A DNA stretch of 36,424 nt from Planctomycetota bacterium. GTDB taxonomy: Bacteria > Planctomycetota > Planctomycetia > Planctomycetales > Planctomycetaceae. The stretch's first letter is position 1; every line of letters starts with the position of its first letter. The position numbers were made by a program, and so were the translations under genes. Positions 7,302-14,297 of the stretch are shown piece by piece. Where the stretch lies: positions 1 through 36,424 of the forward strand of contig JAHWKJ010000004.1 of assembly GCA_019347905.1 (NCBI GenBank), read 5' to 3'. The notes beneath the pieces are model-generated. The model was not told where the DNA came from. It searched no databases and worked only from the letters and a program-made list of their open reading frames with translations.

Positions 7302-7318
7302 CTTCAAGGTAGGCACGG

Positions 7319-8443
7319 ATGGCCAAACAACGTCCCAGCTCCACGCCGGAAATCAACTGGAACGTGGCGTCCTTTCGCGCGGCCTGCGCGGAATGGAAGG
7401 TCAAGGGGGTGGCGGAGAGGGTGCTGCTGTTGTCGACTCTCGACGCGGCCGCGGTCGAGGAGCTCCAGCGACGTCGCGTCGTGGAGCGAGTCGAACGTGT
7501 CCGCAAGGACGCAGACGGCCGCCGCGACGCGCGGGGCCTGGTGCGCGTCGAGATCGACACGACCCAGCGTCGCCTGGCCGGCTGGCTCGATTGTGCGCCG
7601 TCGGCCCTCGATCGTGCTCTGGCACGGCTGGAGGCACTGGGACTGGCCGCACGAGGCCGCTCGTCGACTGGCACGCGAATTGAACTCCGGGTCTCGGAGC
7701 TGTTCGAACCTCCGCCGCCCCCGCGCCCCACTGGGGCATCGCTCCCGAAAGAGGCTCCGGAAGACGGTGCGGACGCCGCGCGTCTTCCGGCCAGCCAGCA
7801 GGTGGGCGCCCACTCCGAAAAGGTGGGCGCCCACTCCGAAAAGGTGGGCGCCCACTCCGAAAAAGTGGGCGCCCACCTCGAAAACACCGAGGATTTTGAT
7901 GGTGGGCGCCCACCAAGGGCGCCCACCCACGTACGTACGTGTTTTAAAGAGAAGTCTTTAAGACACGTACACGTACGTGGGGAGGGGCGCCCACCAGACG
8001 CAGGTGGGCGCGAGCGACAGCCATCCGGGTGGCGAGAAGCCTCCGACGCCGCGAGTCTTTCGAATCCTCGCGACTGTCAGCGGCTGTGGCGGATTGTGGT
8101 GGCCGCGGGCTGGCTGGCGGAGAGCGAGCAGGGCCGGCTGCGGTTCTTCGCCGCGTGCGCGTGCTGCCGTCGGGCAGAGCGGCCTAAAGCAGCACTGACG
8201 AGCCTCGTGAAGCGCCGCCGCTGGGAATTGCTCACGAACGAGGATGACGACTGGGCGCGCGAGGCGATCCGGTCGATCGACTTCCCGGCGCGACCGTCCG
8301 ACGTCGAGGACAATGTCCGGCGGATGGGCGAATCCCTGCGGCTCCCCGAGGTCGAAGACGACACCGCGCGCCTGAAGGCCGCGGCTCTGCGCCGGATGGC
8401 CGAGTCTCCGATGTTCCGCGAGTACCTGGAGGGCGGACAGTGA
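7319..8443 (+). CDS. Replication initiator-like protein with origin iterons inside its gene
   Basis: 374 aa. Residues about 20-115 look like a winged-helix DNA-binding domain (TQRRLAGWLDCAPSALDRALARLEALGLAARG is the HTH and wing start), similar in layout to phage lambda O-type initiators. A low-complexity middle contains VGAHSEK three times and then VGAHLEN (162-189), the in-frame translation of a 21-bp iteron array. Residues about 203-221 come from a large hairpin. The C-terminal domain (about 245-374, with NPRDCQRLWRIVV and AALTSLVKRRRWELL) is separate. Inferred role: bind the iterons, open the AT-rich block and load a helicase. No helicase loader is seen next to it. It overlaps the next gene by GTGA. 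Confidence 0.7.
   Translation: MAKQRPSSTPEINWNVASFRAACAEWKVKGVAERVLLLSTLDAAAVEELQRRRVVERVERVRKDADGRRDARGLVRVEIDTTQRRLAGWLDCAPSALDRALARLEALGLAARGRSSTGTRIELRVSELFEPPPPPRPTGASLPKEAPEDGADAARLPASQQVGAHSEKVGAHSEKVGAHSEKVGAHLENTEDFDGGRPPRAPTHVRTCFKEKSLRHVHVRGEGRPPDAGGRERQPSGWREASDAASLSNPRDCQRLWRIVVAAGWLAESEQGRLRFFAACACCRRAERPKAALTSLVKRRRWELLTNEDDDWAREAIRSIDFPARPSDVEDNVRRMGESLRLPEVEDDTARLKAAALRRMAESPMFREYLEGGQ
7802..8010. other. Putative phage replication origin: iteron array and AT-rich hairpin
   Basis: The perfect palindrome GTGGGCGCCCAC occurs at 7802-7813, 7823-7834, 7844-7855 and 7865-7876, exactly 21 bp apart (two helical turns), with CTCCGAAAA spacers. It occurs again at 7902-7913. Shortened copies GGGCGCCCAC lie at 7917-7926 and 7985-7994, and a half site GTGGGCG at 8004-8010. 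A relatively AT-rich hairpin (7926-7981) lies between them. Phased dyad iterons followed by an AT-rich element within the initiator gene is the layout of lambda ori within gene O. The origin function is inferred. Confidence 0.7.
7926..7981. repeat. Long imperfect hairpin with ACGT alternation
   Basis: The arms 7926-7950 and 7955-7981 are complementary apart from a 2-base insertion and one mismatch, with tetraloop GAAG. The outer part alternates ACGTACGT; the inner part is TTTTAAAGA/TCTTTAAGA, the most AT-rich spot of the region. It may be the unwinding element or a single-strand initiation site of the putative origin. Confidence 0.75.
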
Positions 8444-8724
8444 GCGTGGTGCAGCGGACACTGGCGGGCGACCGCTGGCGGCGAGCGGTCGACGAGATCT
8501 GCAGCGGCAGCGATGCCCGGGCCCAAGTACTCAAGCTCCTCCGCCGTCGGCTGGGCGACGCGCTCATGTGGTGGTACTTCGGCGGCTCGTACACCCGCGT
8601 CGTCGTCGAGGATGTGCAGGTGAGGATCGCCACGCCCGGCGTGCTTGTGCCTTTGATCCGCCGGCATTGCGTGGCGGCCCTGGCTGAGGCCGGCTGGAAC
8701 GTCAGCGTGGAGGGCGCATGGTGA
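8440..8724 (+). CDS. Early-operon protein, unknown
   Basis: 94 aa from GTG 8440 (GTGA overlap with the initiator stop). Two alpha/beta-like halves are seen: a helical start (RWRRAVDEICSGSDARAQVLKLLRRRLGD), then strands (MWWYFGGSYTRVVVEDVQVRIATPG) and a last helix. Being directly translation-coupled to the initiator suggests a replication-related role, which is inference only. Confidence 0.6.
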   Translation: MSVVQRTLAGDRWRRAVDEICSGSDARAQVLKLLRRRLGDALMWWYFGGSYTRVVVEDVQVRIATPGVLVPLIRRHCVAALAEAGWNVSVEGAW

Positions 8725-9035
8725 GTGACAGGTTCAACGACTCGCGGGAGCGGGAGGAGTTCATCCGCGAGCTGAAGAGTTCATTGCCGCCGGCCGCGCG
8801 GCAGGAATTCGGCGAGATCGAGCAGTATATCCTGCTCGCGTCGCTCGTCGTGTGTGGCCTGACCCGGTACCCGCCGGTCAGTGGCGATCCGCACGGCGAG
8901 CGCTGCAGCGGCGACATGGTCTGCGACGCCTGCGGCCAAACGTACTTCAAGCACCCGATGGACTGGCGGGTGATCGGCTACGGCGACGTGCCCTTCCTCA
9001 ATGTGCTGTGCGATGGCCGGCGGGTGAAGCTATGA
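8718..9035 (+). CDS. Zinc-knuckle-like early protein
   Basis: 105 aa from ATG 8718, overlapping the previous stop by 7 bp. An acidic and basic helical start leads to a Cys-containing core (ERCSGDMVCDACGQTYF, about 55-75) and a final CDGRRVKL. Spaced cysteines (C57, C63, C66, C98 by count) could bind one zinc ion. Unknown function. It ends in an ATGA overlap. Confidence 0.6.
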   Translation: MVSDRFNDSREREEFIRELKSSLPPAARQEFGEIEQYILLASLVVCGLTRYPPVSGDPHGERCSGDMVCDACGQTYFKHPMDWRVIGYGDVPFLNVLCDGRRVKL

Positions 9036-9199
9036 CGCCCGAACTGATGGAACTGCTCGACCAGCTCGCGAGGCTCTCGCGGGACCAATGCGTGGATCAA
9101 CGCCTGTACGGCGTCGATCGACGCGCCGAGATCGCACTGGCGCAGGCACTCGACACTCTCAAGGAGACTGGTGATGGCGACGACAACACGGAAGCGTAA
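9032..9199 (+). CDS. Small helical protein, unknown
   Basis: 55 aa from ATG 9032 (ATGA overlap). The sequence MTPELMELLDQLARLSRD followed by RRAEIALAQALDTLKE is two amphipathic helices. Overlap at both ends with good neighbours supports it as a real gene. Its 3' end contains AAGGAG, the ribosome site of the ParB-domain gene. Confidence 0.6.
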   Translation: MTPELMELLDQLARLSRDQCVDQRLYGVDRRAEIALAQALDTLKETGDGDDNTEA

Positions 9200-11321
9200 A
9201 CGCAAAGGCACGGAGAGCACGGAGACTAAGCCGGCGGCTGCCGGGCCGGCGGTCGTCGGACTCGTCAATGGCCGCAAGGCCTGGCGGTGCGACGTGTGCG
9301 GGGCCGCCTGGCCGGAAGATCGGCCGAGCTGCCTCACGGACGGCGGGAAGTGCCCGGGGATGCGGCCCGGACTGTTGCCGTTGGAACTGGCGATGCTCGC
9401 CGCGCTGGAGCCGGCGCCCGGCGAGACGCTCAAGTGGGCCGAGTTGGCGGAGCGCGGTGCGTCAGACGAAGAAATCGGCGAGTTCGTGCGGATCGTGCTG
9501 AACGCCCAGGGAGTCGGCGTTGCGTATTCCGGAGAAGGCGCGCTGTGGTGGAACGGCACGTGCATCAGCGGCGGCCGGTGGCTGAGCCTCTGGTTCGAGC
9601 CCGAGATTGGCGATCGACGCGGTGTGCACCCCGACGAACGCGATCCGGAGCCGCCGGCGGACCTCGAAGGCGACGCCGTGATCGCCGCTGTCCGCGGGCT
9701 GTTCGCAATTCCGCCGGCGGCGGCTGGCTCTCAACCCTCCAACGGACAAGCTGCAAAATCGGGGGCGAAAACATCCCGCAAAACATCCCGCGGGAAGGTG
9801 ATGGGGGCGGCGACGGTCGCGGCCGGCGCCGTGTGGCTGCCGGTCGAGCTGATCGATCCTTCGCCGTACCAGCCGCGGCGGCACTTCGACGAGGCGAAGC
9901 TCAAGAGTCTGGGCAAATCGCTTCGCGACGACGGGCAGGCCCAGGCCTGCCAGGTACGCCCGAAGCCGGACGGGCGGTACGAGCTGATCGAAGGTGAGCG
10001 CCGGCTCCGCGCGGTCAAGCTGGAGGGCCTGCCGACGCTGAAGTGCGACATCGAGGAGATCGACGACGCCACGGCCATCCGCCGCTGCGGCGCCGCGAAC
10101 CTCGAACGCGAGCAGCTCAACAAGATCGAGGAAATCCGCTGGTACCGCACGCTCCTCGATCACGGTGTCTTCCCGAAGCAGAAGGACCTGGCGAAGAAGC
10201 TCGGCATCAAGGAAGCGAGCCTGTCCAATCTGCTGCGGCTGCTCGACCTGCCGCAGGCCACGCAGGACCTCATTTCTCAAGAAAAGTTGACGGCCACGGC
10301 CGCTCGGTATCTCGTCCCATTCAAGGACCGGCCGGCCGTGCTCGATCGCGTGGCCAAGTCACTGGCCTCCTATCGGAGGCCGGCCGGCGTCGAAGACGCG
10401 AAGCACGAGATCGGCCAGGCCCTCCGCAGCGTTGCCCGTCCACTGGAGGGCTGGGGATACGCCGAACGCAAAGGCCGCCGAGACTGGATTGAGGTTGCGC
10501 TCTCGAAGACGGACCGCGACCGCGCCGATCTCGACGTCGTTGAGTTCGATCGCGAGAAGTTCGCGATGAACGTCAAGCTGTGGGAGGAACTGCAGGCCAA
10601 GGGCGAAGCCCGGCGGAAGAAGGCGCAGTCCAGCCGCGGCTCGAAGGCCGGCGGCGGCCGCGTGGTCAATGTCGACTCGGCGGCGGACGACGCGGCCGCA
10701 CGGCGCGAGAAGGTGAAGCAGAAGCGGGAGCAGTGGCAGAAGAAGCTCTACCGCTGGAAACTCCGCTGGCTCCAGGAGCGGAGCGTGGAGCGTCTCGCGC
10801 AGGCGGGCCCGGAAATCGTGCTGAAGCTGGTCGCGTTCTTCGCCCTGAGGCCTGGTCACACGGAGCGCGCCATCAGCCTGCGGTCGATCGTGACTGCTGC
10901 CGGCGGCAAGACGCCGTCGCGAAAGGCGGGCACTTGGCTCAATGAGCTCGACTCGTGGGCGGCGCTGTCGTCGATCGAGCCGAAGCAACTGCCGTCGTTG
11001 GCGGTCGAGGCGCTGAGCGTGTGGCTGCGGCATGACTTCGAGCGATCGAGTGCCGACGTGCGGCCGGCCGACATCGAGCGGATCAGCGGCGAGCTGGGGG
11101 TTGACCTCCAACGGGACTGGAAGCTCAGCCGCGACTACCTCGAACTCTACACGACCGAAAGCCTGCATGGCCTCGCGAAGGAGTGGAGCCTCGAGGGCTG
11201 GCTATTGGGCCGCCCGAAGCGTGCCGACGTGATCGACGGCATCCTCAGCGCGAACGGTCAAATCGAGAAGAAGGTGCGCTGCCCCAGGGAATTGCTGCAG
11301 CTCAAGGCGGTGCGGCTGTGA
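9174..11321 (+). CDS. ParB/RepB/Spo0J-domain protein with N-terminal zinc ribbon
   Basis: This is a large ParB-type protein of 715 aa, far longer than the usual 280-330. Start ATG 9174 is chosen because AAGGAG lies seven bases upstream; GTG 9171 is also possible. Residues 39-60 carry four cysteines (39, 42, 53, 60) as a likely zinc ribbon. The ParB N-terminal domain starts near 219 (LIDPSPYQPRRHFDE) and contains the GERR motif at 274-277, the CTP-binding and catalytic signature of ParB. An HTH follows at about 335-360 (KQKDLAKKLGIKEASLSNLLRLL). A basic coiled segment and a unique C-terminal domain fill 440-715. No ParA is nearby, so partition is uncertain; transcription regulation or DNA bridging at replication are alternatives. 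Confidence 0.88.
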   Translation: MATTTRKRKRKGTESTETKPAAAGPAVVGLVNGRKAWRCDVCGAAWPEDRPSCLTDGGKCPGMRPGLLPLELAMLAALEPAPGETLKWAELAERGASDEEIGEFVRIVLNAQGVGVAYSGEGALWWNGTCISGGRWLSLWFEPEIGDRRGVHPDERDPEPPADLEGDAVIAAVRGLFAIPPAAAGSQPSNGQAAKSGAKTSRKTSRGKVMGAATVAAGAVWLPVELIDPSPYQPRRHFDEAKLKSLGKSLRDDGQAQACQVRPKPDGRYELIEGERRLRAVKLEGLPTLKCDIEEIDDATAIRRCGAANLEREQLNKIEEIRWYRTLLDHGVFPKQKDLAKKLGIKEASLSNLLRLLDLPQATQDLISQEKLTATAARYLVPFKDRPAVLDRVAKSLASYRRPAGVEDAKHEIGQALRSVARPLEGWGYAERKGRRDWIEVALSKTDRDRADLDVVEFDREKFAMNVKLWEELQAKGEARRKKAQSSRGSKAGGGRVVNVDSAADDAAARREKVKQKREQWQKKLYRWKLRWLQERSVERLAQAGPEIVLKLVAFFALRPGHTERAISLRSIVTAAGGKTPSRKAGTWLNELDSWAALSSIEPKQLPSLAVEALSVWLRHDFERSSADVRPADIERISGELGVDLQRDWKLSRDYLELYTTESLHGLAKEWSLEGWLLGRPKRADVIDGILSANGQIEKKVRCPRELLQLKAVRL

Positions 11322-11590
11322 AGTTCCGCGAGTGGATGAATCGGCCTGTGAGCCGAATCGCCCTGACTCTGCACGTGGTGTTGTGGCTGGTGTACTGCGG
11401 CTGGATGTTGACCATGCGGGTCTACCCGCCCTTCGTCGCATCGATCTGGTCACTCGGAATGTTCGCCGCCGGCGTCGGGATCGCCGAACGCCGCGGCGCC
11501 GACGCGGCCGCGGCGATCGCCTGCATGCTGTTCCTGGTCAACGCCACCGTCATCTGCACGTGGCTGTGCATCCACTGGTGGGTCGTATGA
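11318..11590 (+). CDS. Small membrane protein, three likely helices
   Basis: 90 aa from GTG 11318, coupled to the ParB gene by GTGA. Hydrophobic segments at about 12-32 (IALTLHVVLWLVYCGWML), 40-57 (FVASIWSLGMFAAGVG) and 65-87 (AAAIACMLFLVNATVICTWL) are probable membrane helices. A short basic N-terminus suggests an N-in orientation. It could be a superinfection-exclusion or holin-type protein. The early position argues against holin; no evidence decides. Confidence 0.65.
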   Translation: MKFREWMNRPVSRIALTLHVVLWLVYCGWMLTMRVYPPFVASIWSLGMFAAGVGIAERRGADAAAAIACMLFLVNATVICTWLCIHWWVV

Positions 11591-12078
11591 GCCGCTACGC
11601 CGCCGAGACCAGCGTGCCCATCGAGCGCAGCCGCGCGGAGATCGAGGGGATTCTCCGCCGCTACGGGGCCGACGGCTTCCGGTACGGCTGGGCCGACCGC
11701 GAGCAGCGGCGCGTCGAGCAGATCGAGTTCACCGTGCACGAACGGCTGATCCGCTTCACGCTCATCATGCCCAGCCAGCACGATCCCGAATTCGCCCGCA
11801 CGCCGGCCCGCGGCCATCGTCGCAGCGACAAAGACCGCATCCGCGCCTGGGACCAGGGCTGTCGCCAGCGGTGGCGCGCGCTGGCCCTGTGCATCAAAGC
11901 CAAGCTGGAAGCCGTCGAGTGCGGCATCTCGGAGTTTGAGAGCGAGTTCATGGCCCAGATCGTCGATCCCGGCAGCGGCCGCACGGTCGGCGAGATCATG
12001 CGGCCGCAGATCGCCCAGCGCTACGCCGGCATCGACGCCCGCCTCTCACTGCCCGGACTTCCGGCCCCGGAGGAATGA
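11587..12078 (+). CDS. Phage early protein, unknown (conserved SRYAxxTxVxxERSRAEIE type)
   Basis: 163 aa from ATG 11587 (ATGA overlap). The N-terminus (MSRYAAETSVPIERSRAEIE, then RRYGADGFRYGW, then a F-T-V/H-E-R-L-I-R-F-T-L-I-M-P strand) matches a small-protein family I recall from many temperate phage genomes. The partner region WDQGCRQRWRALALCIKAKLEAVECG is helical. No catalytic motif is seen. Members are often near replication or recombination genes. Confidence 0.7.
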   Translation: MSRYAAETSVPIERSRAEIEGILRRYGADGFRYGWADREQRRVEQIEFTVHERLIRFTLIMPSQHDPEFARTPARGHRRSDKDRIRAWDQGCRQRWRALALCIKAKLEAVECGISEFESEFMAQIVDPGSGRTVGEIMRPQIAQRYAGIDARLSLPGLPAPEE

Positions 12079-12347
12079 TGATCTGCCCCGATTACACGGC
12101 GGAGGACGCCCGCCAGCGGTGGGGCGCTCCGGAACGCGTGGGGACGGATGCCGTCGAGCGGACGTGCCCGTGGTGCGCCTCGTGGCTGCGGAAGAAGAAC
12201 CGCTCCGAAGGGCCGTTCGCGAGAGTCGTGGAGTGCGTCAACCTGGTCTGCCCGCTGCTGCCGACGGGTGGATGTTATTGGGAGCCCTGGCCCAAAGGTT
12301 GGACGGCCGAGAACAAGGCGGCGTGGAGTCGGGGCGTCGGGCAATGA
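12078..12347 (+). CDS. Cys-rich zinc-binding-like small protein
   Basis: 89 aa. Two tandem ATGs (12075, 12078) are possible; 12078 has better spacing to GGAGGA. CPWCASW (about 31-37), then VECVNLVCPLLPTGGC (about 52-67) give five cysteines that can form one zinc ribbon. Tryptophans cluster at the end. Unknown role. It overlaps the next start by ATGA. Confidence 0.65.
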   Translation: MICPDYTAEDARQRWGAPERVGTDAVERTCPWCASWLRKKNRSEGPFARVVECVNLVCPLLPTGGCYWEPWPKGWTAENKAAWSRGVGQ

Positions 12348-12679
12348 CGCGTACAAAGGCGAAGCGCATCCGCGGGAAGCTCGCGTATCCGTGCAAACAC
12401 TGCACGCGGCTGTCGGTGCACCTGGTCGATCGACGGCACAAGGAGTCGCTGTGCCGGCGGTGCTTCCGCAAGTTGCGCAACGCGCTCACCCGCAGCGTCG
12501 TCGGGCTTATCGCCGGCGACGCCCGTTGCGAGCACTGCGGCCGCTCCTACACGCGCGACTTTTTCCGGAACTGGAACACGGACCAGGAGACTGTCGACCT
12601 CGCGGCGTGCGGCTGCGTCGTCTGTCGGGCGTGCGTGGAGCGCGAGTCCCCGTGTCCGCGCCAACACCGACCGGACTGA
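12344..12679 (+). CDS. Protein with two or three CxxC zinc sites
   Basis: 111 aa from ATG 12344. A basic start is followed by CKHC (17-20), CRRC (37-40), CEHC (62-65), CGCVVCRAC (89-97) and a last C. The first four cysteines can form one treble-clef-like site and the later set a second (RING- or LIM-like spacing). A DNA- or protein-binding role is plausible. The family is not known to me. Confidence 0.65.
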   Translation: MTRTKAKRIRGKLAYPCKHCTRLSVHLVDRRHKESLCRRCFRKLRNALTRSVVGLIAGDARCEHCGRSYTRDFFRNWNTDQETVDLAACGCVVCRACVERESPCPRQHRPD

Positions 12680-12698
12680 TCGTCCCGAGGTTTGTGTG

Positions 12699-12941
12699 AT
12701 GGATAAATACCTGCTGCGCAAACGCATCATTCGTCGGCTGCAAACGATGCGGCGCGACCTGCGGGACACGATCGCCATGAAAGAGTCGTGGAACGACAAC
12801 CGCCCCGATGAAATGCCGTTTGACGTGGGTTGGGAAAAGACGGTGCTGCGGTACGTCGAGAAGTCACTTGAGGCGTGGGCCATCGATGACATCGCGGCCG
12901 TCAACCACTGGATGGGGAAGATGAACGAGGCCACGCGATGA
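12699..12941 (+). CDS. Small helical protein, unknown
   Basis: 80 aa from ATG 12699, with GAGG about eight bases upstream; GTG 12696 is an alternative. Very basic N-terminal helix (LLRKRIIRRLQTMRRDLRD) then an acidic C-terminal helix ending HWMGKMNEATR. Stop overlaps the next start. Unknown. Confidence 0.6.
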   Translation: MDKYLLRKRIIRRLQTMRRDLRDTIAMKESWNDNRPDEMPFDVGWEKTVLRYVEKSLEAWAIDDIAAVNHWMGKMNEATR

Positions 12942-13132
12942 AAGTCCGGCTGCTGTTTCCGGAGTCCGATCCACGCCGCTGCGTCGTGTGTTACCGCTTC
13001 CTGCGTGGGGAGCGATCGCGCGCCCGTCGCGTCTGCTGTCGTTGTGCTGCGGAATGGGAGCGGAGCTGCTGGTGGGCGGCCGGGCGGTGGGAACGACTGA
13101 TCGACCTCGGTTGCATGGAAAGGGTGAAATGA
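12938..13132 (+). CDS. Small Cys-containing protein
   Basis: 64 aa from ATG 12938 (ATGA overlap). CVVC (15-18) and CCRC (33-36) give a C-x2-C/C-x2-C pair, a probable zinc ribbon, followed by a Trp-rich helix (EWERSCWWAAGRWERL). It is the last zinc-ribbon protein of the early operon. Confidence 0.6.
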   Translation: MKVRLLFPESDPRRCVVCYRFLRGERSRARRVCCRCAAEWERSCWWAAGRWERLIDLGCMERVK

Positions 13133-13335
13133 TTGTTGTGCGATTCCTTGTGTGGCTCGTCTTGTCGGGCGCGTGGCTGTTGGGTCTGGCGGCCATCAAC
13201 GATCTATTCGTGCTGGCCGTCGCGGCGCCGGTCGTCGTGGGTCACTACCTGGGCCTGCCGGCGCTGGTCGGGATCTTGGCGCTGGGCTTCGTCCCGCCGA
13301 TGGTGCTCGGGACCTGGCTCCTGAGGGACGACTGA
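13129..13335 (+). CDS. Small membrane protein, two helices
   Basis: 68 aa from ATG 13129 with AAAGGGTG upstream and ATGA overlap with the previous stop. Two hydrophobic segments, about 3-26 (VVRFLVWLVLSGAWLLGLAA) and 32-62 (VLAVAAPVVVGHYLGLPALV onward), with a short polar tail. Last gene of the early operon. Function unknown. Confidence 0.65.
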   Translation: MIVVRFLVWLVLSGAWLLGLAAINDLFVLAVAAPVVVGHYLGLPALVGILALGFVPPMVLGTWLLRDD

Positions 13336-13362
13336 GCCGTTCGCCGCGATTTCCGGATTCTT

Positions 13363-13413
13363 GAAAAACATCTATAGATTTTCGTTGACGCCGACGAAAA
13401 ACATCTATAGATT
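13363..13413. promoter_or_regulatory. Paired 18-bp direct repeats with palindromic core, probable operator pair
   Basis: GAAAAACATCTATAGATT occurs at 13363-13380 and again, identical, at 13396-13413, 33 bp apart (about three helical turns). Each copy contains the 10-bp palindrome ATCTATAGAT. The AT content is far above the surroundings. Located between the early operon and the gene at 13512, the copies look like operators for a dimeric regulator, or overlapping promoter elements (TATAGAT could be a -10). The sigma-like or RHH proteins downstream are possible ligands. Confidence 0.7.
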
Positions 13414-13423
13414 ATCCGGTGTC

Positions 13424-13482
13424 GCGGCTGAACGTCAGCCGCAAGCAAAGTGGCCCCCGCGAGGCGGCAACCTCCGGGGGCC
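13424..13482. promoter_or_regulatory. Leader dyads upstream of 13512: 8-3-8 palindrome and GC hairpin
   Basis: GCGGCTGA-ACG-TCAGCCGC (13424-13442) is a perfect dyad. A second hairpin (13452-13482) pairs GGCCCCCG with CGGGGGCC and GAGG with CCTC across one bulge. No T tract follows; instead AAAGGAGAG, the ribosome site for 13512, follows 15 bases later. This suggests a transcript leader structure or a regulator site, not a terminator. Confidence 0.6.
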
Positions 13483-13511
13483 GGCAGAACCCTACAAAGG
13501 AGAGTCCTGCA

Positions 13512-14195
13512 ATGACGAGCGTAAAGTTCTACGACCTGGTCGAAAAGTGCACGGACCGCCACGGCCTCAACCGGCTGTACGTCGCGGTGTCCGAGTGGCA
13601 CAACCGCGTCGAGTGCACGTGCGGAACCGGCCGCGTCCCGCTGGAAGCGCTCCGCGACGCGCTGTCCGTCGCGGAAGGTACTCTCGACGTGCTGCGCAAG
13701 CACGTGGCCGACGCCCACATGATGTACGACGCGCAGACGCCCGACGCAGACGGCATCCGCGCTTGTCACGCCCAGATCGCCCGGTGGGTGCAGAACAGGT
13801 TTCGCCCGTTCGCGGCGCAGCTCGACGCCAGCGCTGAGGAGTTCGAGAGCGCCCACACCGAGGCGGGCGTGAAGAGCACCTACATCGCCCACTGGGTCGA
13901 TAAGGTCGTCCCCACTCCGAGCGATTACGACGACGAGGCCTACGAGCGGCTGCCGCGGGATTGGTGGATCGATCGCATCGCCGAGGTCAGCGAGCACGGC
14001 ATCACGCTCGTGCGGGTGGCCGGATCGACAAAGCTTAAGCCGTGGAATCCCACCAAGCATCTGGTGCCGTTCTCCGAAGCCGTCACCGCGACGGACCCGG
14101 ACCTTGGCCGCCTCAGCTTTGAGGCCACCAGCGACGATGAAGCCGTCGCTCACCTGCTGGCCAGCGTCCGCGACCTGCCGCCGGCCATCGCCTGA
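13512..14195 (+). CDS. Protein of unknown function downstream of a regulatory patch
   Basis: 227 aa from ATG 13512, with AAAGGAG about nine bases upstream. ECTCGTG (36-42) is the only cysteine motif. Helices at about 45-80 and 85-125 are followed by a C-terminal half containing PRDWWIDRIAEV and HGITLVRVAG, a beta-like pattern. I recognise no family. It has its own leader with paired repeats, so it is likely regulated apart from the early operon. Possibly a structural or regulatory protein of the phage decision region. Confidence 0.65.
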   Translation: MTSVKFYDLVEKCTDRHGLNRLYVAVSEWHNRVECTCGTGRVPLEALRDALSVAEGTLDVLRKHVADAHMMYDAQTPDADGIRACHAQIARWVQNRFRPFAAQLDASAEEFESAHTEAGVKSTYIAHWVDKVVPTPSDYDDEAYERLPRDWWIDRIAEVSEHGITLVRVAGSTKLKPWNPTKHLVPFSEAVTATDPDLGRLSFEATSDDEAVAHLLASVRDLPPAIA

Positions 14196-14297
14196 ATCAC
14201 CCACACCCGAGCCGTCGGCAACGCCCAATCAAGAGGGTGGCGGTCGTAGAGACCCACCGGCGGCGCGGGCCCTTTTTTCTCAACCGGAGACTCACCG

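Noticed and set aside
7802-7876. CRISPR array
   Set aside because: The 21-bp periodic units are identical including spacers, palindromic, and inside an open gene; no cas genes are present.
9462-10280. Minus-strand frame opposite the ParB gene
   Set aside because: ParB frame has the GERR motif and an HTH; the opposite frame is Leu/Val/Arg-biased.
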